Shown in pieces: positions 34,423-42,736 of a stretch of DNA of 64,000 bases; within the stretch, counting starts at the first letter, position 1; each line of letters begins with the position of its first letter. The position numbers and the translations under genes are program-made. The notes beneath the pieces are model-generated. The model was not told the origin of the DNA. It made no database searches and saw only the letters and a list, made by a program, of their open reading frames with translations. This stretch comes from Variovorax sp. J22P240 (GTDB lineage Bacteria > Pseudomonadota > Gammaproteobacteria > Burkholderiales > Burkholderiaceae_C), in the NCBI RefSeq assembly GCF_030316855.1, contig NZ_JASZYR010000004.1, forward strand, positions 124,001 to 188,000, read 5' to 3'.

Positions 34423-35310
34423 ATGACGCAACGCAAAGGCATCATCCTGGCCGGCGGCTCCGGCACCCGCCTCCACCCGGCGACCCTGGCGATGAGCAAG
34501 CAACTGCTCCCGGTGTACGACAAGCCGATGATCTACTACCCGCTCAGCACGCTGATGCTCGGCGGCATGCGCGACATCCTCATCATCAGCACGCCGCAGG
34601 ACACGCCGCGCTTCCAGCAACTGCTGGGTGACGGCAGCCAGTGGGGCATCAACCTGCAGTACGCAGTGCAGCCGAGTCCGGACGGGCTGGCGCAGGCGTT
34701 CATCATCGGCGACAAGTTCATCGGAAGCGCGTCGAGTGCGCTGGTGCTGGGGGACAATATTTTCTATGGTCATGACTTGGTGAATCTTCTTTCCGACGCC
34801 GATGCAAAGCAGGCCGGTGCGACTGTGTTTGCGTATCACGTACAAGACCCTGAACGCTATGGCGTGGTCGCTTTCGATGCGAATGGAAAGGCCAGCAGCA
34901 TTGAGGAAAAGCCCATCAAGCCGAAGAGCAGTTACGCGGTGACCGGGCTCTATTTCTACGACAACCAGGTGGTCGACATCGCGAAGGCGGTGAAGCCGAG
35001 TGCACGCGGCGAGTTGGAGATCACGGCGGTGAATCAGGCCTACCTTGACCGCGGAACTCTGAACGTGCAGATCATGCAGCGTGGCTATGCGTGGCTTGAT
35101 ACAGGGACGCACGATAGCCTCATGGAAGCCGGGCAGTTCATTGCAACGCTGGAGCATCGGCAAGGGCTCAAGATTGCATGTCCGGAAGAGGTGGCTTGGC
35201 GCCACGGCTTCATCACGACCGAACAACTTGAGGCACTTGCCAAGCCGCTGGAAAAGAGCGGATACGGCAGGTACCTCATCCGCTTGCTCTCTGACGAGGT
35301 GCGCTCGTGA
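34423..35310 (+). CDS. rfbA: Glucose-1-phosphate thymidylyltransferase
   Basis: First step of the pathway: glucose-1-phosphate plus dTTP gives dTDP-glucose. The 295-residue protein shows the nucleotidyltransferase signature [20 protein letters not shown], then [31 protein letters not shown] near 108 and [20 protein letters not shown] near 162 follow. It ends overlapping rfbC by four bases, and is feedback-controlled by dTDP-rhamnose in known relatives. Confidence 0.96.
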   Translation: MTQRKGIILAGGSGTRLHPATLAMSKQLLPVYDKPMIYYPLSTLMLGGMRDILIISTPQDTPRFQQLLGDGSQWGINLQYAVQPSPDGLAQAFIIGDKFIGSASSALVLGDNIFYGHDLVNLLSDADAKQAGATVFAYHVQDPERYGVVAFDANGKASSIEEKPIKPKSSYAVTGLYFYDNQVVDIAKAVKPSARGELEITAVNQAYLDRGTLNVQIMQRGYAWLDTGTHDSLMEAGQFIATLEHRQGLKIACPEEVAWRHGFITTEQLEALAKPLEKSGYGRYLIRLLSDEVRS

Positions 35311-35852
35311 AAATCACGCCGACAGCGATTCCCGAGGTGCTAATCATTGAGCCCAAGGTGTTTGGCGATGCGCGCGGCTTCTTCTTCGAGAGCTTCAATG
35401 AACAGGTGTTCCACGAGGCGGTCGGGCGGCGCGTGAATTTTGTCCAGGACAACCATTCTCGCTCGGCCAAGGGAGTGCTGCGCGGCCTGCACTACCAGAT
35501 CCAGCAGCCGCAGGGGAAACTGGTGCGCGTGGTGCGAGGCGAGGTTTACGACGTGGTAGTGGATATTCGCAGGTTGTCCCCGACGTTCGGCAAATGGGTA
35601 GGCGTCCAGCTCTCCGAAGACAATTACAGGCAGTTGTGGGTGCCTGAGGGCTTTGCACACGGTTTCCTGGTAGTCAGCGAGTCAGCGGATTTTCTCTACA
35701 AGACGACGGACTACTACGCCCCCGCGCACGAGAGGTCCATCGTTTGGAACGATCCGTTGATTGGCATCGAGTGGCCTGATATTGGAGCTGACGTGCAACT
35801 TTCTGCGAAGGATCAAGCTGGTGACAAGTGGGCGGAAGCGGAGTTCTTTTGA
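35307..35852 (+). CDS. rfbC: dTDP-4-dehydrorhamnose 3,5-epimerase
   Basis: Third step: epimerisation at C3 and C5 of dTDP-4-keto-6-deoxyglucose. The 181-residue cupin protein has [20 protein letters not shown], with the catalytic His, [15 protein letters not shown], and [12 protein letters not shown] with YKTTDYYAP carrying the partner Tyr. Length is normal. It is the last gene of rfbBDAC; the next gene is on the opposite strand. Confidence 0.95.
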   Translation: MKITPTAIPEVLIIEPKVFGDARGFFFESFNEQVFHEAVGRRVNFVQDNHSRSAKGVLRGLHYQIQQPQGKLVRVVRGEVYDVVVDIRRLSPTFGKWVGVQLSEDNYRQLWVPEGFAHGFLVVSESADFLYKTTDYYAPAHERSIVWNDPLIGIEWPDIGADVQLSAKDQAGDKWAEAEFF

Positions 35853-35921
35853 TTAGGCGATGAATTGGCATTGTCCATGATCACCGACCGGACAGGCACC
35901 TTGCAGATCACGACGCAGCGT

Positions 35922-36635
35922 TCAAGCAGCCTTGCGCAATACAAAAACAATCGACTTACCGAGCCGATGCATCAAGACCTTGTCCAGCAATCTCGAGATC
36001 GGCACCATGAAGCCGTCCCAGAGCTTGACCTGCCCTAGGCTCGGCGTCCCGGACTTGAGGAAGAACTTGTTCGCCACGCTGGCAAGCATACCTACGCTAT
36101 CCAGGTAGCCGGTGTTCACGACTTCGAAGTTTGCAGGCTTTATCGCAATGAGGGAGTCGCGATCGTATCTCCGGAAGTGGCCGATCTTCTTGTCGAACTC
36201 GGTATAGAGGTAGTTGTGCGCCGGGGCGACGATCACGATGTGCCCACCCGGACTCACGAAGTTTGAAATGGTTGCCAACTCCTCGCGGTCGTCCTCAATG
36301 TGTTCGAGCACGTCGATATAAAGGGCGGTGTCGAACAGGCTGCGAGGATCCAGATCGCGCGAGATGCCGCAGACGATTTCATAGTCCGCAGGAATCGCGC
36401 CCTCGAGCTGGGCGCGCCGAATCTTCTTCGTTTGCTCGGAATCCGGTTCGAGTTCGACCCAACGGTCGAAGTGCCGCGTCTTCAACGTCTGTGCGGTCGC
36501 GCCGATACCGGCGCCGACGTCCACCACCGACTTGCCAAGGTATCCGGAGATCGCATTGGACCAGTATGCCTTCCAGTTGGTGGCATGAGAGAAGATTTCC
36601 AGTTCGGATCCGACATAGTCGATGTTCGTCGTCAT
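35922..36635 (-). CDS. Class I SAM-dependent methyltransferase
   Basis: The 237-residue protein has motif I KSVVDVGAGIGATAQTL near residue 35, an acidic LEPDSEQ near 60, YIDVLEHIEDD near 108 and FVSPGGHIVIVAPAHNYLYT near 128, as in Methyltransf_23 proteins. The C-terminal third (GHFRRYDRDSLI onward) is typical of polysaccharide-locus members that also resemble lipid-linked sugar enzymes. The acceptor is unknown. It lies between rfbC and the GtrB/GtrA cassette, reading left. Confidence 0.82.
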   Translation of the reverse strand: MTTNIDYVGSELEIFSHATNWKAYWSNAISGYLGKSVVDVGAGIGATAQTLKTRHFDRWVELEPDSEQTKKIRRAQLEGAIPADYEIVCGISRDLDPRSLFDTALYIDVLEHIEDDREELATISNFVSPGGHIVIVAPAHNYLYTEFDKKIGHFRRYDRDSLIAIKPANFEVVNTGYLDSVGMLASVANKFFLKSGTPSLGQVKLWDGFMVPISRLLDKVLMHRLGKSIVFVLRKAA

Positions 36636-36936
36636 GCCCGCATTGTCTAGGAAAAGTCTTTGGCGTTGACGAGCAACGTCCCTACGGCGTCGCAGCGGAG
36701 CAAGACGTGGCGCTGATGAAGGCGATGTCGCCGGTCTTCAGTATCATTTAAGTTTCCTGCTTCGGCATTTGGTCCCGGATTCTCCGTGAGGCACGCTGGC
36801 ACGACATGCGGCGGCGGCCTCGCTGGTCTGCGGCACAATAGAAATATTCGTTCTGGTCGGGCGAGAGACCAGTTCCCCGGGGGCCGTATTCGGGTCGCGC
36901 TGTGCGTCCGATCCCCTTTTCACTTCCAGCCGGTTA
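36636..36936. other. Divergent intergenic region between methyltransferase and GT2
   Basis: About 300 bp with no supported gene. It must hold promoters for the two divergent units. CACAAT and AATAGAAATATT near 36834-36848 are the most AT-rich part. A short frame reading VDEQRPYGVAAEQDVALMKA near 36670 could be a gene remnant, but I cannot identify it. Confidence 0.4.
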
Positions 36937-37890
36937 ATGAACACTATCCCCTCCACTTTGGTCGTGATCACCCCCGTGTTCGAAGACGGCGAAGCGTCCA
37001 GCCGGCTATTTCAGGAACTGGCGAAAGTCTTTGGTGACAACGTGCGAGTTGTGGCGGTGGACGACGGCTCGGTGCGACAACCGGTCGATGTGCGCAAACT
37101 GAGCGAGAGCGGCCTCGCCGGCACGGTGCTGCGCCTTCGCCGGAACGTCGGACATCAGCGGGCTATCGCCATCGGGCTGAGTTACGTCGCCGAGCACATG
37201 CCGGCGGCGCGAGTGGTGGTCATGGATTCCGATGGCGAAGACCTGCCCGGATCGATTCCCAGCCTGTTGCACGCGTTGGATGCTCCCGACGTGGACCTGG
37301 CGGTCGCGGTCCGTCGCACTCGCGTCGAGACGTGGCGCTTCAAGGCGTTCTACGAGGTCTACAAGAGATTGTTCAAGATACTGACCGGACGCCGCATCAG
37401 TTTCGGAAATTTCATGGCACTCGAGCCTGCGGCGGTCCGGCGTTTGGCGGCGATGCAGGAACTCTGGACCCATGTAGCCAGCTGCGTGCTTTGCTCCCGC
37501 CTTCGCGTCATCAATTGTCCGCTCGACCGCGGGTCGCGTTACGCCGGCAAGAGCAAGATGAACTTCGTCGGGCTGGCACTGCACGGCTTTCGCGGCGTGA
37601 TGGTATTTGCCGAAGACGTGCTCGTACGCGTGGGCATCGCGTCAACGCTGGTGGGCGCGCTGGCTTTCATTGGCGGACTGATCGCGGTTTGCCTCAAGGT
37701 GTCGGGCCACGCCACGCCGGGCTGGTTTTCGGTGTCGCTGGGCATCCTGCTGCTGGTCTTCCTACAGACCGGCTCGCTCGCACTCATGAGCTTGATGTTG
37801 ACCGGCGTGAGCAAATTGGGCGCGCCTGCGGATACCGGGTATCGTCATTTCATTGACGTCGTCGAGCACAGCGAAGGAGTTCCTGCGTGA
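36937..37890 (+). CDS. GtrB-like family 2 glycosyltransferase (polyprenyl-phosphate type)
   Basis: The 317-residue protein has a GT2 domain (TLVVITPVFEDGEASSRLFQ, then VVAVDDGSVRQPV with the nucleotide-binding Asp pair, and VVMDSDGEDLPGS carrying DxD) and two C-terminal membrane helices (about 233-255 and 265-295). This layout is that of dolichol-phosphate-mannose synthase/GtrB enzymes, which load a sugar on undecaprenyl phosphate. GtrA follows with a four-base overlap, supporting the assignment. Confidence 0.85.
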   Translation: MNTIPSTLVVITPVFEDGEASSRLFQELAKVFGDNVRVVAVDDGSVRQPVDVRKLSESGLAGTVLRLRRNVGHQRAIAIGLSYVAEHMPAARVVVMDSDGEDLPGSIPSLLHALDAPDVDLAVAVRRTRVETWRFKAFYEVYKRLFKILTGRRISFGNFMALEPAAVRRLAAMQELWTHVASCVLCSRLRVINCPLDRGSRYAGKSKMNFVGLALHGFRGVMVFAEDVLVRVGIASTLVGALAFIGGLIAVCLKVSGHATPGWFSVSLGILLLVFLQTGSLALMSLMLTGVSKLGAPADTGYRHFIDVVEHSEGVPA

Positions 37891-38297
37891 TCCTGCGATT
37901 CAGACCTTCGGGTTCGCGCGGTGCGGAAATCGGGCGCTTCCTCGTCAACGGCCTTGCAGCCGCTGCGGTGCACTACCTCGTGCTAACGGTCAACCTCAAG
38001 TTGCTTGATATTCCATCGGCGGGAGTGGCGAACTTCATTGCGGCGTGGTTCGGCATCATGGCGTCTTTCCTCGGCAACCGGTATTTCGTGTTTCGTCGCA
38101 AAGAGTTGCCATGGGGTAGGCAAGCCCGGCGCTTCCTGGCGCTGTACCTGCCCATCGCGTGCCTGCATGGTCTGATGCTGTTCGCATGGACCGACTTTTT
38201 CCGGTTGAACTACACAGCCGGCTTCTTGATTGCGACGACGATTCAAACGATGTTGAGCTATCTGGGTAACAAATTGCTGGTGTTCTCCGCCCCATGA
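37887..38297 (+). CDS. GtrA-family membrane protein (lipid-linked sugar flippase)
   Basis: The 136-residue protein has four membrane helices and the GtrA pattern: EIGRFLVNGLAAAAVHYLVL at the start and ASFLGNRYFVFRRKELPWG in the middle, then a fourth helix ending NKLLVFSAP. GtrA proteins are believed to flip undecaprenyl-phosphate sugars to the periplasm. It overlaps the GtrB-like gene before it and the membrane-protein gene after it, four bases each. Confidence 0.87.
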   Translation: MILRFRPSGSRGAEIGRFLVNGLAAAAVHYLVLTVNLKLLDIPSAGVANFIAAWFGIMASFLGNRYFVFRRKELPWGRQARRFLALYLPIACLHGLMLFAWTDFFRLNYTAGFLIATTIQTMLSYLGNKLLVFSAP

Positions 38298-38890
38298 AAA
38301 CCGGAAAATTTCTGTTCGCCTCCACGATCTTCATCGCCTTCGCCTGCCTGATCTATTGGCTGCACATCACCTTTTTCCGGGTCGACGTGGTGTTCTACAG
38401 CGCGATCGTAGACGGTATTCTCGCTGCCCTTGCCACCAGCGCTATCGTCTGGCGCTGCAAGACCTTTGCCCTCTTTGGCGCTTTCGAGAAGTCCCAGATG
38501 CTGCTGATTTGGCTGCTGACCGCCTACGCACTGGCGATTTCTGTGCCGACGGTGCTCGACCGTTCGCTGTCCTTCTACATTTTGGAAAAACTGCAGCAGC
38601 GCGGTGGCGGCATTCAGGAAAGCCGCTTTGCGGTGGTCTTCACGCAGGAGTACCTCGAGGAGCATCGGCTCGTCGATGTGCGCCTGACGGAACAACTCCA
38701 GTCCGGCACGATCCGCATCGACCATGGTTGCGTGCTTCTTACGCCAAAGGGTGAGCGGCTGGCGAGCTTCAGCCGCTTCTTCCGAACCCACTTACTGCCC
38801 AAGAAGCGCTTGCTTATGGGTCAGTACACTGACGACTTGACAAACCCTTTTCGCGCCAGTGCGCCGGAGGTCGACTACACCTGCAAATGA
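38294..38890 (+). CDS. Membrane protein of unknown function, third gene of a Gtr-like cassette
   Basis: The 198-residue protein has about three hydrophobic helices (8-26, 35-55, 70-92) and a soluble C-terminal half. In that half, VDVRLTEQLQSGTIRIDHGC and VLLTPKGERLASFSRFFRTH look like a small winged-helix-like fold. I recognise no named family. It is translationally coupled to gtrA (ATGA). In serotype-conversion cassettes the third gene encodes the specific transferase, but this protein is much shorter and lacks a polytopic GT-C architecture. Confidence 0.7.
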   Translation: MKTGKFLFASTIFIAFACLIYWLHITFFRVDVVFYSAIVDGILAALATSAIVWRCKTFALFGAFEKSQMLLIWLLTAYALAISVPTVLDRSLSFYILEKLQQRGGGIQESRFAVVFTQEYLEEHRLVDVRLTEQLQSGTIRIDHGCVLLTPKGERLASFSRFFRTHLLPKKRLLMGQYTDDLTNPFRASAPEVDYTCK

Positions 38891-39186
38891 GCCCGTCGCG
38901 ATTGACCTGGCCCAGAATATTTTCTGGTTGCCATTGCGAATCAATGCATGACCTCTCAGTCCGCCCAACACCGGCGCCTGATCCGAGTGTATTTCGGCAA
39001 ATGCGCGCAAAGTCCCGAGCGGGGAAGGCTTGAGGTGCTCAGGTCAACGGGTGCTCAACGCGATCCGCCGCTCTTGGATTTGCCTACGGGACCGACAGTT
39101 TTTGCCACCAACGTGTCGTCCAATGATTGTGGAAAATGGTCACGACAGCAGTGATTGCTATACGAACACGCTAAAGGAACATACTC

Positions 39187-40416
39187 ATGGTAACACGCGA
39201 AGAAGTGGTCAACGCTTACTTAGCCTTGCTGGGCCGGGAGCCTGAATCAGAGGAAGCGGTTAGGTCTCATTGCTCGACCCACGGTGGCGTCGTAACATTG
39301 ATTTCGTCGATCCTCGAGTCACAGGAGTACAAGTTGCGGCATCGAGCAGCGATCCAGCCATCAGTCGTGGCCGACGAGCCACGGACGTTTACACGCGACC
39401 AGCTAATTAAGATCTATCGTGATCTTTTGAGGCGAAAGCCTGAGAGCGAAGAGATCATTGCCTCGCAACTTGTCGCACATCGGACCGCGAATGATTTCGA
39501 AGGTGTCGTGCGGCAATCCGAAGAGTTCCAGCGCCTTCAGCTTTTCAGCAGCAAACGCAAGATTCAACTACAAGATATCGATAAGGAGATTGCTCTCATC
39601 GATCGTCTCCTTGCGGAAGACCCGGATGGCTATCACGACGCGCTCAATGATTTTTGGTTGGAGATTCAACCCTTCGCCGTGGCGCCGACTTCTGGCGCCT
39701 ATATGCGGTGGGTGATGAATACATATTCTCTTATAGCAAACCGCGAGACCTACGAGGTCAGCAGTGAAGAGACCGACTACGATCTGGAAAGTTCTGTTCG
39801 TAGGCCGGTGCCCTACCAGTCAGGCAACGCAAAGATGATCGGCGACATGCTGATGGCCGTGGGCCACGTCATCCATGTGATGGATATGAAGGCGGGGGCG
39901 AGCATTCTCGAGTTTGGGTTTGGATGGGGTAACACGACCGTGCAACTGGCCATGGCGGGCTATGAAGTCACAGGTATAGACATAGCTCCGAACTTCGTAG
40001 AAATGGTGAGGCGCCGAATCAACGCACTTGGATTAGAGGCCGAGCTTGCGGTTGGCGATTTTTTTAATGCTGAAAATCTCGGTCGGAAGTTTGATGCAGT
40101 GCTCTTTTTCGAGTGCTTTCATCACTGCTCGGATCATGTGAGATTGCTCAAGGCGATCCCCCGAATACTAAAACCAGGAGGCAAGTTGGTGCTTGCGGGC
40201 GAGACCATCAACAACGCACTCCCTTATCCGTGGGGCGTTAATCCGGATGGCCAGGCGATTTATTGCATCAGGAAATTCGGCTGGCTTGAATTGTCGTTTC
40301 GTGAAAATTACATTTTAGACCTGCTTGACGATCTTGGTTGGAATGTCGAAAAACACAACTTCATCAATGCAATGGGCGTAACATTCATCGCGACGCGCAA
40401 GGACGACGGGCGGTGA
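39187..40416 (+). CDS. SAM-dependent methyltransferase with two N-terminal DUF4214-like repeats
   Basis: The 409-residue protein begins with two similar units of about 60-70 residues, EEVVNAYLALLGREPESEEA and DQLIKIYRDLLRRKPESEEI, matching the DUF4214-type pattern (Y..LL.R.P). A methyltransferase domain follows (about 210-400), with motif I SILEFGFGWGNTTVQLAMAG, VLFFECFHHCSDH and LKPGGKLVLAGE. It might methylate a glycan bound by the repeats. GC is lower than in flanking genes. The 296 bp before it hold no recognisable gene. Confidence 0.78.
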   Translation: MVTREEVVNAYLALLGREPESEEAVRSHCSTHGGVVTLISSILESQEYKLRHRAAIQPSVVADEPRTFTRDQLIKIYRDLLRRKPESEEIIASQLVAHRTANDFEGVVRQSEEFQRLQLFSSKRKIQLQDIDKEIALIDRLLAEDPDGYHDALNDFWLEIQPFAVAPTSGAYMRWVMNTYSLIANRETYEVSSEETDYDLESSVRRPVPYQSGNAKMIGDMLMAVGHVIHVMDMKAGASILEFGFGWGNTTVQLAMAGYEVTGIDIAPNFVEMVRRRINALGLEAELAVGDFFNAENLGRKFDAVLFFECFHHCSDHVRLLKAIPRILKPGGKLVLAGETINNALPYPWGVNPDGQAIYCIRKFGWLELSFRENYILDLLDDLGWNVEKHNFINAMGVTFIATRKDDGR

Positions 40417-40461
40417 GCTTGTGTTAGTGTATATGAGAGAGCGCCACCATGATGGGGTATA

Positions 40462-41499
40462 TTAAGGATTCATGAGCAAAGGATTGCGCCATCCCTGCAG
40501 CCCGTCAACATATAAAATCGGCCGGGTGGATTTGACGTCATAGAAGGCGGGGCGCTCCATCTCGATCCGCCATCCTGCCTCGCCTAAGAGATCGAAAAGG
40601 CGAGCCTCTATCTTTTTTGAATGCGTGCCAATCACCAGATACGCGACCTTTTGGTCAATCAGCGACATGCATTGTTCGACGAGGTCCGCTTCGCCTCCTT
40701 GAATATCGATATGCACGAGATCAACCCTGCTGTGCTCTCCAATTGCGTCCGCCAAGGCGATCATTGGAAGAATGTCATGACTTCCAAATGCGGCGGCCTC
40801 ATCCTGTTCCGCCTGAGTTGCCCCAAAGACCGGTTCTAGTCCCCAAGAATGCCCGGCGTGCTCTTGACGTGGAAATAGCGCTGTGCCGCATGCAGCCGCG
40901 GCGATTCCGCGGTAAATGGTGAATTCGTCAGATCGAAAGCCGTTACGCATAAGCGCCTCTTGGGCAAACTGGATGTGTCCAGCGTCGCCTTCAACGCCAA
41001 CAACATGGACTTTGCGCCCGGTTCGACGGGCAGCGACGCCTGCGTTATTCATCCAGCAGCCCCATCCACACCCCAACTCGATCATTGTGAACGAGTCGCG
41101 AGGCGCGTTTTCAACGGACTGAAGTACGGCTGCCCATTCGGCGATGTCTGCGTGCCAGTTTGCCGGAAGGGGGACCGGCTCGAGTTGATTGCCTGATGTA
41201 GCCAGAAACGGATGGATCTTCGGATCCACCAAAACGCCCAGCCAATTTGTTTGGAAACCCGGTGTAGGATGAAGCCCATGGACCTCGTGCCTGCGAATCA
41301 TTTCTATTGCATCGAAATTCGAAAAATAGGCATAGAAAGGACTTTCGGCCGGCGGACGCAGGGAGCGCAGTGCACGTAGCTCATCCTCCAAGTCTCGCGC
41401 GCGCTTACCCATCGAGTCGAGAGCGTTCTTCAACTCGTCGCGGCTGTCTCTTAAGCGTCGGACCTGTGGAATTCGAAGCGCAATTTCCTTGATCATCAC
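40462..41499 (-). CDS. FkbM-family methyltransferase with N-terminal coiled coil
   Basis: The 345-residue protein starts with a charged helical segment (about 10-48, SRDELKNALDSMGKRARDLE). It then shows a methyltransferase fold: FTMIELGCGWGCWMNNAGVA near residue 135, VHVVGVEGDAGHI near 165, and RVDLVHIDIQGGEADLVEQC near 260, which is the FkbM signature. FkbM enzymes O-methylate sugars or macrolides. It converges with the upstream methyltransferase gene and diverges from the next one. It lies in the low-GC part of the locus. Confidence 0.8.
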   Translation of the reverse strand: MMIKEIALRIPQVRRLRDSRDELKNALDSMGKRARDLEDELRALRSLRPPAESPFYAYFSNFDAIEMIRRHEVHGLHPTPGFQTNWLGVLVDPKIHPFLATSGNQLEPVPLPANWHADIAEWAAVLQSVENAPRDSFTMIELGCGWGCWMNNAGVAARRTGRKVHVVGVEGDAGHIQFAQEALMRNGFRSDEFTIYRGIAAAACGTALFPRQEHAGHSWGLEPVFGATQAEQDEAAAFGSHDILPMIALADAIGEHSRVDLVHIDIQGGEADLVEQCMSLIDQKVAYLVIGTHSKKIEARLFDLLGEAGWRIEMERPAFYDVKSTRPILYVDGLQGWRNPLLMNP

Positions 41500-41725
41500 C
41501 TAGGCCTTTCTTGTGACCTGCATCTAACGCGCAGCATACGGCAAACTGGATTGCCAAGGCGCTCTTCGGACTGTTCAAGAAAGTGTTGGGCCTCCGTCCC
41601 AGCCCGCCTAGCGAGGGTGCCACATTCGCTCCCGCTGCACCAGCGCAGCACGCATTAGTTCCTTGTGCTCGGGGGCGTGCGATGAAGCCCTATAGTCACT
41701 GCTCCCCACATCACAACGGAGGTCA

Positions 41726-42685
41726 ATGCTGAAAACTCTCCCGAAAAGTACTCTGCGTTCATTTTGGACGCCGATACGTAGGGGCATCGAGCATGTTGTG
41801 CGGCATGAGTTGGACCGTTCGACCGGGCCAGCTATCGCGTCGATGATCTGCCGTCAACAGGACTTCTCCTCCGAGTGGTATCGCCGTTGGACTCAGCAGA
41901 TCGCCGATGCGGCTCCCGACCTGCCGCAGGATCAGGTCGCGGTGTGGGGACCAGTCTGGCAAGGCATGAGGGGAAAGTGGCTTCATCGCAAGCTCTGGGA
42001 GTGGAGTGCGGTGGCGCAGGCCCTTGAAGAGCGGGACATGTTGAGGCCGGGTCGCGCTGGCATTGGCTTTGCCGTCGGCCAAGAACCTCTGCCTTCTCTG
42101 TTCGCTGCTCGCGGCGTCGACCTGGTCGCGTCCGACTTCCATAGTGACGGATCGAGGGAAGCCTGGGCCGAAACTGGTCAACTTGGTGATTCGCTCAAAA
42201 CGATCTGCTGGCCCAAGATCCTGTCTGAAGCTGAATTTGGTGCGTGTGCGAGGTACCGCAACATCGACATGCGCAACCTGGGCGAAGTGCCGAAGGAGGC
42301 GTACGACTTCAATTGGAGTTCGTGTTCGTTCGAGCACCTTGGCAGTCTCGAAGCAGGACTGCAGTTTCTTATTGACTCGCTCGAATGCCTCAAGCCTGGT
42401 GGAATCGCAGTTCACACCACCGAGTTCAACGTTTCGTCGAACGACGCAACTGTGGAAATTGGCGACGACGTAATCTATCGGCGGAAGGACATCGAGGCCT
42501 TCGACCTACGGCTGCGTGGGATGGGGTGTGGTATCGAGTCTTTGAACTTCGACCCGGGACATGAGCAGCACGACCTTGCGTACGACTTCCCGCCCTGGTA
42601 TACGCACGGCCGCCAACACCTAAAGCTTAAGATTCATGGCTTCGTGAGCACTTCAATCTTGCTCATCATTCGTAAGCCGCTCTGA
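41726..42685 (+). CDS. Putative SAM-dependent methyltransferase, polysaccharide locus
   Basis: The 319-residue protein lacks a perfect motif I but shows LRPGRAGIGFAVGQEPLPSL near residue 110, DLVASDFHSDGS near 132, FNWSSCSFEHLGSLEAGLQF near 193 and CLKPGGIAVHTTEFNVSS near 228. This order fits class I methyltransferases. The first 50 residues are basic and may be extended. The substrate is unknown. It sits alone between two leftward genes; the 226 bp upstream hold only a short frame (ALFGLFKKVLGLRPSPPSEG) that may be a lost gene's tail. Confidence 0.65.
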   Translation: MLKTLPKSTLRSFWTPIRRGIEHVVRHELDRSTGPAIASMICRQQDFSSEWYRRWTQQIADAAPDLPQDQVAVWGPVWQGMRGKWLHRKLWEWSAVAQALEERDMLRPGRAGIGFAVGQEPLPSLFAARGVDLVASDFHSDGSREAWAETGQLGDSLKTICWPKILSEAEFGACARYRNIDMRNLGEVPKEAYDFNWSSCSFEHLGSLEAGLQFLIDSLECLKPGGIAVHTTEFNVSSNDATVEIGDDVIYRRKDIEAFDLRLRGMGCGIESLNFDPGHEQHDLAYDFPPWYTHGRQHLKLKIHGFVSTSILLIIRKPL

Positions 42686-42736
42686 ATGAGATACACGTCG
42701 GCGTGAATGCCAGATCTCAACGCTGCGGACCTTTTT

